A DNA stretch of 20,781 bases from Paraktedonobacter sp035294465 (GCA_035294465.1 DATGKW010000081.1:1-20781), one strand, 5' to 3'. Positions 8,349-15,872 are shown, counted from the first letter of the stretch. Notes: generated by a model from the letters alone, not told the origin. Translations and numbers: made by a program.

Positions 8349-8377
8349 ATCTTACCATATCTCCCGTACGTTGTCGA
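8349..8377 (-). promoter_or_regulatory. Sigma-70-type promoter for rdgB and the exonuclease gene
   Basis: On the minus strand TCGACA (8372-8377), a 17-base spacer, then TAAGAT (8349-8354). Five and four of six bases match the consensus. Transcription would start near 8342, leaving a leader of about 80 bases. The leader has no clear riboswitch-like fold that I can recognise. Confidence 0.5.
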
Positions 8378-8409
8378 GGTTGGGAAAAGCGAGAGCGCTA
8401 ACAAAATGC

Positions 8410-8439
8410 TTGACAGCCTGTGGTCTCAACAGGTATAAT
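8410..8439 (+). promoter_or_regulatory. Strong sigma-70-type promoter for the tRNA gene
   Basis: TTGACA (8410-8415), an 18-base spacer and TATAAT (8434-8439): both hexamers are perfect. Predicted start near 8446, about 18 bases before the mature tRNA 5' end. Confidence 0.85.
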
Positions 8440-8463
8440 TGTCCACGTCAGCAAGGCTGGCAA

Positions 8464-8535
8464 GCCGGTGTAGCTCAGTGGTAGAGCACCGCTTTCGTAA
8501 AGCGGCTGTCAAGAGTTCGACTCTCTTCACCGGCT
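8464..8535 (+). tRNA. tRNA-Thr, anticodon CGT
   Basis: 72 bases fold as a complete cloverleaf: acceptor GCCGGTG with CACCGGC, D-stem GCTC/GAGC, anticodon stem CCGCT/AGCGG around loop TTCGTAA, a 5-base variable loop, T-stem AAGAG/CTCTT around TTCGACT. The anticodon is CGT, reading ACG (threonine). The discriminator base is T and CCA is not encoded. It stands alone between two minus-strand transcription units and has its own promoter. No short U-tailed terminator directly follows; the large palindrome about 90 bases downstream may stop its transcript. Confidence 0.96.
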
Positions 8536-8622
8536 CTCCCTTTATCCTGTAGATGGCAGTACTGCTTCCTGCCTATCAGCGTTATCCATTCCTCCCCAGT
8601 ATCTTTATCTTAATAAATAAAT

Positions 8623-8693
8623 AAAGTGGAAGAACTGGCGGGCTCCTCCCTGACTGTACCGGTCAGGGAGGAGCCCGCCAGTTCTTCCACTTT
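8623..8693 (-). terminator. 32-bp perfect palindrome with T-rich tail; likely terminator of the tetR-ABC operon
   Basis: Positions 8623-8654 and 8662-8693 are perfect reverse complements (32 bp) around a 7-base loop. The right arm touches the TGA (8694-8696) of the minus-strand permease. Read on the minus strand, the stem is followed by TTTATTTATTTATTAA, a weak U-rich tail, so it should terminate that operon. On the plus strand only TTTT follows, which may also stop tRNA read-through. A stem of this length and perfection is much longer than an ordinary intrinsic terminator. Confidence 0.7.
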
Positions 8694-10343
8694 TCATCGT
8701 CCAATATCTTTATATGCAAAGCGCACGGAGGCGAGCACCAGAGCCATAATAGCGACAGCTAGCACGCCTAGCATATCTCCGAGAGGCAGACCATTCTCAA
8801 GGGGCGTACCGTAGTAATAGAAGACGGAGAGGTGGAGCACTCCATCTGGCCAGTTCAGTCCCGGCCCAACAAAGGTGATCAGGAACCAGATCACCAGCAA
8901 GAAGCCCAGGAGGCCCGTGTCTACGGCAGTACGCAGCCAGCCGGAAAGCAGGTAGCCAAGCGCCGCCATCAGCAGTCCCAGCGGAATGATCGAGAGCGTC
9001 GCAGCGGTCAGATTGCCGCCATCAAGCGCCAGACCGGATGCCGCCGAGGCCAGCGCCGTCGCGGCCAGGGTCAGCACGCCAATAATGATCGTCGCAGTGG
9101 TAAGCGCCCCAAAGCGCGCCAGCAAGACGGTCAGGCGCGGCCGCGGTGTGGAAAGCACCAGTTCCTGGCGGCCTTCCTCTTCATCTGCTGCCCAGCTATT
9201 GGCCTGGGTGATGGCGAAGGCCATCAACAGCAACGGCAGGAGAATGAAGAGAGCACTCAGGAGATTGGCATTGAAACTGGCATCTCCCCCACCAACCTTC
9301 GTGATCAACTCCTTCAGGAATGACGAACTGGCGCTGAGGTTCTTGAGCTGGTTCTCGGTTTGCTTGACGACTACAACCATCCAGGCGGCAAAACCGGCGA
9401 TCACTACTGCCCACCAGAAGGCAGGAAATGCCAGCTTCGCCAGGCTGCGCGCATAGATTGAGCGCAGCGACCAGGCATTGACCGGCAACGCGCGCTCTGA
9501 CCGCGTGATCCGCTCCGGCAGGCGCAGGAATCTGGGCAGTACAACCGCTGCGCCGATATCGCGCCGGGCGAAGAGCCAGATAGCAGCCCCACTCAAGACG
9601 ACGCTGATAGCCAGCAAAGCCAGTATCGCTCCAGGATTGGTCCCGTAGCTTGGAACCAGAGGTTTGCTCAGATTGTAATAGTAGATCGGCGAAATGCGGC
9701 TGACCCACTCGCTGCCGGGAATGACCCGGTGAATCATATCCAGCACGATAAAGACGACCAGCAGGCCCCCTGTCACACCTGCCGCCGTGCCGCGCTCCTG
9801 GGTGAACTGAGAGATCAGCAGCGCGAGCGACCCGAAGACGCCGCAGATTAGCGCAAGATTCAGTCCGAAGAGCAGAGCATCGCCCAGGCTATAGCCCGCG
9901 TTGAAGCTCTTGCCACCTGCGAACGTGATCAGCCCGATCAGCAGGCCCATCAGAAGCAGTGCTGTCCAGACTGCGACTAGCTTCTCCAGCGCCACGCGCA
10001 CGCGTCCACGCGGCAGCGAGAGCAGGGCATCTAATGAGCCGCGCTCCTCCTCACCACGCAGGATACGACTGCACGCCAGGAGCGGCCAGACCGCGATCAG
10101 CAGAATAAAGATGCCCACCTTCCAGGTTGCGTAGCCGCCAACAGTATCGACGGCTACCGGATCGGCATTCCAGGCGAACGAGCCGGCCAGGCTAACCAGC
10201 GTCTGGCGGGCAGTAGGAGTAGAGATGAGCGAGCCAACAGTCGCCTCGACCTCGAACATGACCAGGCCCATGCCCAGACTCCAGCCCAGAATAGCAATGC
10301 GAAAATCGCGCAGGGTTTTGAGGTAAATGCTAGTGAACCACAC
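8694..10343 (-). CDS. ABC-2-type exporter permease with two homologous halves
   Basis: 549 residues from GTG 10341-10343, chosen because AAGGAGG (10350-10356) stands 6 bases before it; an ATG at 10379 gives 12 more residues but has no such site. About twelve membrane segments are seen. The protein appears to be an internal duplication: each half has a cytoplasmic stretch of the same pattern after its early membrane segment, EEERGSLDALLSLPRGR (98-114) and EEEGRQELVLSTPRPR (388-403). This shape is known from large permeases annotated as putative antibiotic exporters (COG3559-like), a resemblance by memory only. It overlaps the end of the ATPase gene by 14 bases and would form the transporter with it. 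Regulation is by the TetR protein encoded first in the operon. The exported compound is unknown. Confidence 0.88.
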   Translation of the reverse strand: MWFTSIYLKTLRDFRIAILGWSLGMGLVMFEVEATVGSLISTPTARQTLVSLAGSFAWNADPVAVDTVGGYATWKVGIFILLIAVWPLLACSRILRGEEERGSLDALLSLPRGRVRVALEKLVAVWTALLLMGLLIGLITFAGGKSFNAGYSLGDALLFGLNLALICGVFGSLALLISQFTQERGTAAGVTGGLLVVFIVLDMIHRVIPGSEWVSRISPIYYYNLSKPLVPSYGTNPGAILALLAISVVLSGAAIWLFARRDIGAAVVLPRFLRLPERITRSERALPVNAWSLRSIYARSLAKLAFPAFWWAVVIAGFAAWMVVVVKQTENQLKNLSASSSFLKELITKVGGGDASFNANLLSALFILLPLLLMAFAITQANSWAADEEEGRQELVLSTPRPRLTVLLARFGALTTATIIIGVLTLAATALASAASGLALDGGNLTAATLSIIPLGLLMAALGYLLSGWLRTAVDTGLLGFLLVIWFLITFVGPGLNWPDGVLHLSVFYYYGTPLENGLPLGDMLGVLAVAIMALVLASVRFAYKDIGR

Positions 10344-11259
10344 GGCTTGCCTCCTTGACGGCCTGGCTATCGCCTTCATAGTAGCGCAGGAAGATATCTT
10401 CCAGGCTAGGCTCGTGGCTGGTCAGGGTGATAACCGGGTATTGCGCCGCCGCTTTGACGACACTATCCAGTTCGCCCGAAACGGTCAGGCGCAATGTTTG
10501 CCCATCAGCCAGTTGCTCCACCTGCTCCACCCCTTCCAGTGTCTTGAACGCCTCGGCTGCTATAGCTCTGGCAAAAGTAATCGTCACCTCGTGACGTTTG
10601 ATGTCCTTGAGCTCGGCCACGCTTCCCACACGCACCAGGCGCCCTTCGCGAATAATGCCCACGCGGGTGCAGGTCTGCTCCACTTCGCTCAAGACATGCG
10701 AGGAGAGGAAAACGGTGCGCCCATCCTCGCGCACTTCGTTGACCATACGGTCAAACTCTTGTTGATTGAGTGGATCCAGACCATTGGTCGGCTCGTCCAG
10801 AATCAGCAGGCGCGGGCGATGCATAAACGCCTGGATCAGCCCGATTTTGCGCTTGTTGCCGCTGGAATACTGGCGGAATTTGCGGCTGGGGTCCAGGTCA
10901 AGCCGCTTGATAAGCTGCTTGAGGTAGGTTTGATCGACTCCGCCGCGCAGGTGGCCGAAGTACTCCAGAATCTGCCCGCCAGTCAGGCCGGGATCAAGCA
11001 CCAGCTCGCCCGGTAAGTAACCAATGAGCTTCTTGATCTCGACAGATTGCTGCCAGACATCCAGCCCTGCAATGAGCGCAGTCCCTCTATCGGGGCGCAG
11101 CAAGCCCATGAGCAAGCGAATCGTGGTAGTCTTGCCCGCGCCGTTGGGACCCAGGAAGCCGAAGACTTCGCCCTCCTCCACGTCGAAAGTTACGTCGATA
11201 ATGCCCCGGCTCCTGCCGTAGCTTTTGGTAAGTTGATTTGTCTCAATAATTGCAGGCAT
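10330..11259 (-). CDS. ABC exporter ATPase subunit (drug/antibiotic type)
   Basis: 309 residues from ATG 11257-11259, with AAGGA seven bases upstream. The frame continues to a GTG at 11275-11277 that overlaps the tetR stop, but the ATG fits the family N-terminus (MPAIIETNQLTKSYG). Motifs: Walker A GPNGAGKT (37-44), signature YSSGNKRK (131-138, where most relatives have a SGGM-type loop), Walker B LLILDEPTNGLDP (151-163), and the switch His188 in LSSH. The C-terminal part of about 80 residues after the ATPase core is the accessory domain common in this exporter class. It would power the permease whose start codon it overlaps. It lies 14 bases after tetR in the same operon. Confidence 0.93.
   Translation of the reverse strand: MPAIIETNQLTKSYGRSRGIIDVTFDVEEGEVFGFLGPNGAGKTTTIRLLMGLLRPDRGTALIAGLDVWQQSVEIKKLIGYLPGELVLDPGLTGGQILEYFGHLRGGVDQTYLKQLIKRLDLDPSRKFRQYSSGNKRKIGLIQAFMHRPRLLILDEPTNGLDPLNQQEFDRMVNEVREDGRTVFLSSHVLSEVEQTCTRVGIIREGRLVRVGSVAELKDIKRHEVTITFARAIAAEAFKTLEGVEQVEQLADGQTLRLTVSGELDSVVKAAAQYPVITLTSHEPSLEDIFLRYYEGDSQAVKEASRVVH
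10350..10356 (-). promoter_or_regulatory. Ribosome-binding site inside the ATPase gene that fixes the GTG start of the permease
   Basis: AAGGAGG on the minus strand, 6 bases from GTG 10341-10343, embedded in the last codons of the ATPase gene. The arrangement points to translational coupling of the two subunits. Confidence 0.75.
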
Positions 11260-11273
11260 CTCTTTTTCCTTTC

Positions 11274-11972
11274 TCACACCTCTCCCGGTGTGCTAAACCA
11301 TTCGCGCAGCGTTTCTGGATTGGTGAAATGCACTGAGCCGGCGGGAGCGTTGAGAATACGCTCAACTGCCTCATTAGCAGTGGCAACCAGGCGTTCAGCA
11401 TTCAGCAGACTATCGCCCCCTGGCCCCTTCGTGAGCAGCAAGCGACCAAGAGTATCCCCCATGCCCATTGCGAGAATCAGTAGTATGCTGCTTACCTGAT
11501 CGGGGTAGGAGACCGCCATAACACCTTCTTCGATCCCTTGATGGATAATCACCCCCAGCAAAGATGTGATCTGCTTGAGGGCCTGCGTCATTAACTTTTC
11601 GCGCACGATAGCATTATCATCGCCATACCAGGCACGCAGAATTTGCATAAGAAACCCTTTTTGCGCAGTTTTCCAGCGATTAAGCGTAGTAAAGACGCGC
11701 CGGAATTTTTCGAGCGCAGGCAAATGAGGATCATACGCGATGGGATGCAGAATCCCTATCGCCTCCTCTATCATGCGTTCAATCAATGCATCCATCAGGT
11801 CCTGTTTCGAGCCGAAGTAGTGATAGAAAGCTCCCTTGGAGATCCGCAAAGCGTCCAGGATGTCCTGAATAGTCATTTGCTCGTAGCCTTTGGTGTAGAT
11901 CAGCTGCTGGGCCGCGTCAAGAATGGCGTTCCGTTTCTCAGCGTGTTCTTCCTCTTTGACGGCTCGCGCCAT
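11274..11972 (-). CDS. TetR-family repressor of the ABC exporter operon
   Basis: 232 residues from ATG 11970-11972, which is preceded by AGAGAGGAGG; an upstream in-frame ATG at 12104 lies before the predicted promoter and is rejected. The N-terminal region carries a typical TetR helix-turn-helix: RNAILDAAQQLIYTKGYEQ, then TIQDILDALRISKGAFYHYF, ending in GSKQDL (about 14-58). The rest (about 60-232) is the variable ligand-binding and dimerisation domain. A 17-bp perfect palindrome lies just after the predicted transcription start of its own gene, so autorepression and control of the exporter genes behind it are strongly suggested. A substrate of the exporter is a natural inducer candidate (inference). 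Confidence 0.95.
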   Translation of the reverse strand: MARAVKEEEHAEKRNAILDAAQQLIYTKGYEQMTIQDILDALRISKGAFYHYFGSKQDLMDALIERMIEEAIGILHPIAYDPHLPALEKFRRVFTTLNRWKTAQKGFLMQILRAWYGDDNAIVREKLMTQALKQITSLLGVIIHQGIEEGVMAVSYPDQVSSILLILAMGMGDTLGRLLLTKGPGGDSLLNAERLVATANEAVERILNAPAGSVHFTNPETLREWFSTPGEV

Positions 11973-12002
11973 GTTTCCTCCTCTCTGGCAAAAGATATTT
12001 AT

Positions 12003-12019
12003 AAACCGACCGTCGGTTT
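12003..12019. promoter_or_regulatory. Palindromic operator, probably for the TetR repressor
   Basis: AAACCGACCGTCGGTTT is a perfect palindrome (8-bp arms around one C). It lies about +8 to +24 from the predicted start of tetR and 30 bases before its ATG, a position where a bound repressor would block transcription. Size and form are typical for TetR-family sites. Confidence 0.8.
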
Positions 12020-12032
12020 GTTTTCTGAGACA

Positions 12033-12061
12033 ACTATAGCTGATTTTTTGCGTGATGTCAA
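12033..12061 (-). promoter_or_regulatory. Sigma-70-type promoter of the tetR-ABC exporter operon
   Basis: On the minus strand TTGACA (12056-12061, perfect), a 17-base spacer, TATAGT (12033-12038, five of six). The start is expected near 12026, just before the operator palindrome. Confidence 0.8.
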
Positions 12062-12080
12062 TTGGTTTTGGAGAGATTTC

Positions 12081-12143
12081 ACAAATTGCTGAGTTTTTAG
12101 ACAAAGATGTTCTGCTCTCTCGTCACAAAACTCAACAATTTGT
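12081..12143. repeat. Inverted repeat with 17-base arms and one mismatch, between the WD40 kinase gene and tetR
   Basis: 12081-12097 pairs with 12127-12143 with a single C-A mismatch, leaving a 29-base loop. A second inverted repeat, CTCGTCA (12119-12125) with TGACGAG (12147-12153), uses overlapping sequence, so the two hairpins exclude each other. The site lies after the stop of the kinase gene and before the tetR promoter. The ends have no clean T-run of a standard terminator. Function is open: 3'-end structure of the kinase message, a binding site, or a repeat remnant. Confidence 0.55.
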
Positions 12144-12159
12144 AGTTGACGAGGAACAT

Positions 12160-14268
12160 TTATAAGCTGAGATATTCTGTTCTCAGGTTATCATCAACCA
12201 GGGCAAGGCGCCCATCAGGGAGCCAGATCATCGTCCTTGTAACATCCAGGTAGATGGGCCTGAGCATTGAGACCCCGGTGCGGATATCCCAGATCTGCAA
12301 GGTGCTATAGCCAGTATCCAGGACAAGGTGGGAGCTATCGGGCGACCAGACCAGGTCAGCGTTGAACGCGATAGGATAGGGAGGATTGCGCACCGGATAG
12401 GTGGCACTGGCTTTGCCTGTCGAGGCATCCCAGAGGTAGAGGGTAGTCTGATCAACCGTGGCGATCTGAGAGCCATCGGGCGACCAGGCAACAGCAAGCG
12501 CGGGAGTACTCGCGAATGTATACAGGACACCAGCTTTGACGCTCCAAACCGCCAGACTGTGCGCGGAAGATGCTCTACCCTGGATGACGAGCCTCGTGCT
12601 ATCAGGCGACCAGGCCAGCAGAAACGTGTCGCCAGTGCTTGCGCCGGCTAAGCCAGCATAGTCAGGAACGACGTTGCCGCTGCCATTGCCGAGATAACAG
12701 ACGCGTACAAGGTTCTGCGGGTCCACCGAGGCAATATATTCCCCATCGGGCGACCAGGCAATATTTTCCACCGGACCGGCAGCCAGGCTATAGGTGAGCA
12801 ATGAATCCAGGTATACATCGACGAGCATGACAGAGCCATCCTGAAAACCGATAGCCAGGCGCTGACTATCAGGCGCCCAGGCGAGTGCCTTTGGCGGCGC
12901 CACGCCGAATGTCACAGAGGGGCCGCCGCCCTGCCCCGCCTGATAGACGCTGACACTCTCAGTATTCGAGATAAGCGCGAACTGCTGACCATCGGGCGAC
13001 CAGACGATTTGAGAAACGTAGCTTCCCTGAGCTGGCTGCTCGGAAGAGCCAGGAAAATGGCGATGACGATCAGAATAAGCTTGCCCGAACGACCCGACGT
13101 TGGAATTAGAACCAGAAAGCAAACTGCTCAGAGCGGGCACGCCGAATCTGAGGGTAGGAATAGTCAGGGCGAACGCAGCAATCCCGAACAGACCCCGCTT
13201 GATAAACCGGCGTCGTGTCGCCTTCTTCTGCGCCTGAACCTGGGCCTGGTACTGCTGCTGAAATTGCTGAATCTGCTGCTGCTGGCTTGCTGGCGAAACG
13301 ACTGGCGCGGGCTGTGGAGGATACCAGATACGCGAGGTATCCAGGCTCTGATGCAGCCGGCGAATCGCTTCGAGTTCAGTAGCAACTTCGCTTGCACCGG
13401 CTGGCCGCTGCTCCGGCTTGGGAGCAAGCAGACGGCGGATAAGTTCAGCCAGTTTTTTGCCAGCGGCGCTCTGTTCCAGGTGCAGAGGGGCCAGGCCCTG
13501 GCCTCGTGGTCGCTCCGCCGGGTCCTGACCTGAAAGCAGCGCGTGTAGCAGAGCGCCCAGACTATAGAGGTCGCTCCGGGGCGTGGTCTGCGCGCTGCCG
13601 TACTGTTCCGGGGAAGCGTAGCCAGGTGAGCCAAGATTGCGGGTATCGTGAGCCTGACCCTTGCGATAATAGCGGGCAATGCCGAAATCGATCAGACTGA
13701 GTTTCCCACGCGAGGAACGGATGATATTGCCGGGTTTAAGGTCGCGAAAGATCACGGGAGGCTGGCACGTGTGCAAATAATCCAGCACGGTACAAAGCTG
13801 TAAGCCAATGGCCAGGACCTCTTGAAACGGGACGGGTTTATCTTTATCCGCGCGCGTAGCCAGATAGGTCTCCAGGGTGGTGCCTTCGAGGTACTCCAGG
13901 ACAAGGTACCAGTGGTCGCGGTCGCTGAAGTGATCGTAGAGGCGCGGCACCTGCGGATGGTGCAAGGCTTGGAGCATGTTAAGCTCGCGATTGAACGTAT
14001 CGGTAGCCTCGATGGTCTCTTCAGCGCTCAAGCCGCTCAGGGTAACGCGTTTGACCGCCACATCGCGCCCGGCCTTCAGGTCGCGCGCATGGTAGACCAC
14101 GCTGTAGCCACCGTACCCCAGCGTAGCGCGGATCTGGTAGCGATCACGTAGAGGCGGCATCTCCTCCTGCATCTCTGCATCCAGATGGTGCCCACAGGCA
14201 AAGCAATTAGTCTGCTCTGGTTCATTAGCCGCGCCGCATACGGGGCAGAAACGTGTTGAAATAAGCAT
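12160..14268 (-). CDS. Membrane-anchored Ser/Thr protein kinase with zinc ribbon and C-terminal WD40-like propeller
   Basis: 702 residues. Order: a zinc-ribbon (C8, C11, C22, C25 as CPVC...CFAC), a Hanks-type kinase domain (about 44-300) with glycine loop GYGGYS (51-56), Lys73 in VAVKR, catalytic loop FRDLKPGN (D176, K178, N181; HRD is FRD, a variant of the YRD seen in bacterial relatives), DFG 194-196 and SPE 219-221. A Gln-rich linker (about 328-346) follows, then one membrane segment (about 359-384) introduced by TRRRFIK (351-357), which fits the twin-arginine motif. The rest (about 420-700) holds about seven propeller blades marked by xWSPDGxxLA-type repeats. The propeller would be outside and the kinase inside. 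ATG 14266-14268 is behind GGGAGG. The S53 peptidase gene lies 87 bases upstream on the same strand. Phosphorylation targets are unknown. Confidence 0.92.
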   Translation of the reverse strand: MLISTRFCPVCGAANEPEQTNCFACGHHLDAEMQEEMPPLRDRYQIRATLGYGGYSVVYHARDLKAGRDVAVKRVTLSGLSAEETIEATDTFNRELNMLQALHHPQVPRLYDHFSDRDHWYLVLEYLEGTTLETYLATRADKDKPVPFQEVLAIGLQLCTVLDYLHTCQPPVIFRDLKPGNIIRSSRGKLSLIDFGIARYYRKGQAHDTRNLGSPGYASPEQYGSAQTTPRSDLYSLGALLHALLSGQDPAERPRGQGLAPLHLEQSAAGKKLAELIRRLLAPKPEQRPAGASEVATELEAIRRLHQSLDTSRIWYPPQPAPVVSPASQQQQIQQFQQQYQAQVQAQKKATRRRFIKRGLFGIAAFALTIPTLRFGVPALSSLLSGSNSNVGSFGQAYSDRHRHFPGSSEQPAQGSYVSQIVWSPDGQQFALISNTESVSVYQAGQGGGPSVTFGVAPPKALAWAPDSQRLAIGFQDGSVMLVDVYLDSLLTYSLAAGPVENIAWSPDGEYIASVDPQNLVRVCYLGNGSGNVVPDYAGLAGASTGDTFLLAWSPDSTRLVIQGRASSAHSLAVWSVKAGVLYTFASTPALAVAWSPDGSQIATVDQTTLYLWDASTGKASATYPVRNPPYPIAFNADLVWSPDSSHLVLDTGYSTLQIWDIRTGVSMLRPIYLDVTRTMIWLPDGRLALVDDNLRTEYLSL

Positions 14269-14316
14269 GTTCCTCGACCTCCCTGGAGAAAGCGCCGGAC
14301 CGGTAAGCTCTTTTAT

Positions 14317-14345
14317 AGTGTAGCTCAGGAAAGGGCTATTGTCCA
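14317..14345 (-). promoter_or_regulatory. Possible promoter of the WD40-kinase gene
   Basis: On the minus strand TGGACA (14340-14345), a 17-base spacer, TACACT (14317-14322), in the gap after the peptidase gene. An overlapping TATAAAA at 14311-14317 is a second -10 candidate. Both are only moderate matches, so read-through from the peptidase gene is equally possible. Confidence 0.35.
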
Positions 14346-14355
14346 GGAGGAATTA

Positions 14356-15714
14356 TCACCCTCTGGTCGCAGCAATCAAGTCCGGTAGGAGCTGGTTGGC
14401 GATGGGTGCGCCAAAACCGGTCACGGGGTCCCAGCCTGGAGCGGCGCTATAGCCCTGGACAGTCACATTGCCACCAGAATAAGTATTGTTTCCCACAGTA
14501 ATATCGCGGAAATCTATCTTTGCCCGCGCCGAGGTGCCAATTTTATAGAGCACGGGATTGATAAAGCCGAGCGGGCGACCTGCCATCTGATCGGCTACCG
14601 CCATAAGCGCGGTCCACAGGGGTTGAGAGGCGCTGGTGCCGCCGCCCATTTCCCACTGCCCTAGCGAATAGATAGCCATACCGGTCGTGGGATCGGCATC
14701 TGCCGCTACATCGGGCAGGCCACGCTGCCCGTTGAATTTCTTCTGAAGAGCCTGCGGGAGAATCTTCTGATAGGCCGGCTCGCCGAAGAATTTACTGAAG
14801 CCGCCGCCGCTGCCCGACCAGGCGCTTTCGACGAAGCCATTGTTCGTCGAGTTGCGCATCAATGTTGTTCCACCGACTGCGACCACCCAGGGCATATCCG
14901 GGGCGAAATTGACGGTACGAACGGGCGAGACGGTGATTGATTGGACGCTGTTATAATCGGTTGCACCATGATCGCCGGAGGCTGCAAAGAAGGTCCAGCC
15001 CTGCTTCGTCGTGGCCTGCTGCACAAAGCTCGCGAAGTTCTGCAAAAATTGCCGGCTCTGCGCGTCGGGAAAAGTGACTTCGGTCGCCACAAAACTCTCG
15101 CAGAAGATCTGGCCAAGATGGTGATTAACCGCGTACTGCTCAAGCTGCAAGAACTGGGGCAGGCCAACCATGCCCTCAGTCTCATCTACCGGGCTGGTCA
15201 GCACAATAATATGCGCGCCGGGAGCCAGCGCGTGCATCACCTCGACATCCAGCGCCGTTTCGTCGGCCCAGCCAGACATATCAATATTATTTGGATTATA
15301 GGGAGCTACGCCAAGCGGCGCGAGTTGCTGGACAGAAACAGGAGGCAAATGAAATTCCTGATCGAAGACCTTGAGATCCTGCTGCAGCGTCGGATCGCCA
15401 TACGAGACGATATCGACTATCGTCTGCCCCCGGCCATCCAGCCCGCGCTCAATCAGCGGCTCCATGCCATAGGCCAGACGCAGAGCATGCGGGGTCATGC
15501 AGAAATTGGACAGGTCCAGTTGCTTCGGGCAAAAATCCGCGCTCCCCAGGGTGAACGTTGCGGACGAAGCCCCCTTCGGCGGCAGCGACGTACCCGTGCT
15601 CGACCCCTGATGCGAATTGGCTGGGCCTGAACTGCTACAAGCAACAAGCCACAGACAGAGCAGAATAGGCAGAAGCCTTACTGCCCGCTTAATCTCTCTT
15701 GTCATCTCAGTCAT
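14356..15714 (-). CDS. Lipoprotein S53-family serine-carboxyl peptidase (sedolisin type) without propeptide
   Basis: 452 residues from ATG 15712-15714, preceded by AGAGAGG (15720-15726). The longer frame to 15828 adds 38 residues ahead of an evident signal peptide, so it is rejected. Residues 1-26 are a lipoprotein signal with the lipobox LVAC (C26), so the enzyme is anchored outside the membrane. The S53 set is complete: Glu152 and Asp156 in DETALDVEV, oxyanion Asp248 in SGDHGATDY, Ser361 in GGTSASQPLW, and calcium-site residues in DFRDITVG and APGWDPVTGFG. The family acts best at acid pH. The large N-terminal activation domain of classical kumamolisin-type enzymes is missing: only about 50 low-complexity residues precede the catalytic core. 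Upstream neighbour of the WD40 kinase gene on the same strand. Confidence 0.92.
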   Translation of the reverse strand: MTEMTREIKRAVRLLPILLCLWLVACSSSGPANSHQGSSTGTSLPPKGASSATFTLGSADFCPKQLDLSNFCMTPHALRLAYGMEPLIERGLDGRGQTIVDIVSYGDPTLQQDLKVFDQEFHLPPVSVQQLAPLGVAPYNPNNIDMSGWADETALDVEVMHALAPGAHIIVLTSPVDETEGMVGLPQFLQLEQYAVNHHLGQIFCESFVATEVTFPDAQSRQFLQNFASFVQQATTKQGWTFFAASGDHGATDYNSVQSITVSPVRTVNFAPDMPWVVAVGGTTLMRNSTNNGFVESAWSGSGGGFSKFFGEPAYQKILPQALQKKFNGQRGLPDVAADADPTTGMAIYSLGQWEMGGGTSASQPLWTALMAVADQMAGRPLGFINPVLYKIGTSARAKIDFRDITVGNNTYSGGNVTVQGYSAAPGWDPVTGFGAPIANQLLPDLIAATRG

Positions 15715-15844
15715 TGCTTCCTCTCTCTTCGTGTGGGCAGGTGGTATAACTTTACATGCCAATGGTAGTGCCCATGATAGCTTTTTGCAACTCTTCGCTA
15801 TCAATTCACAGGGTACCGTAAAGGTCACCTTGCTTGCCCCTCCC

Positions 15845-15872
15845 TTAAGAGTTTCGCCGGGGTCTATAGAAT
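15845..15872 (+). promoter_or_regulatory. Possible promoter for the small HisKA gene
   Basis: TTAAGA (15845-15850), a 16-base spacer, TAGAAT (15867-15872); four and five of six consensus bases. The leader to ATG 15968 would be about 90 bases. In the rest of the divergent gap (15715-15967) I see only a short inverted repeat, GATAGC 15776-15781 with GCTATC 15797-15802. Confidence 0.35.

Noticed and set aside
8611..8625. AATA tandem repeat beside the long palindrome
   Set aside because: About three to four units only; explained as the T-rich tail of the terminator read on the minus strand.
11973..12104. N-terminal extension of the TetR protein by 44 residues
   Set aside because: The extension would start upstream of the predicted promoter and read through the operator; the ATG at 11972 has a strong ribosome-binding site.
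14941..15630. Plus-strand open frame of 229 codons opposite the S53 peptidase gene
   Set aside because: Antisense to an intact peptidase; no domain pattern or start signal.
15715..15828. N-terminal extension of the S53 peptidase by 38 residues
   Set aside because: It would bury the lipoprotein signal peptide inside the protein; the ATG at 15714 has a good ribosome-binding site.
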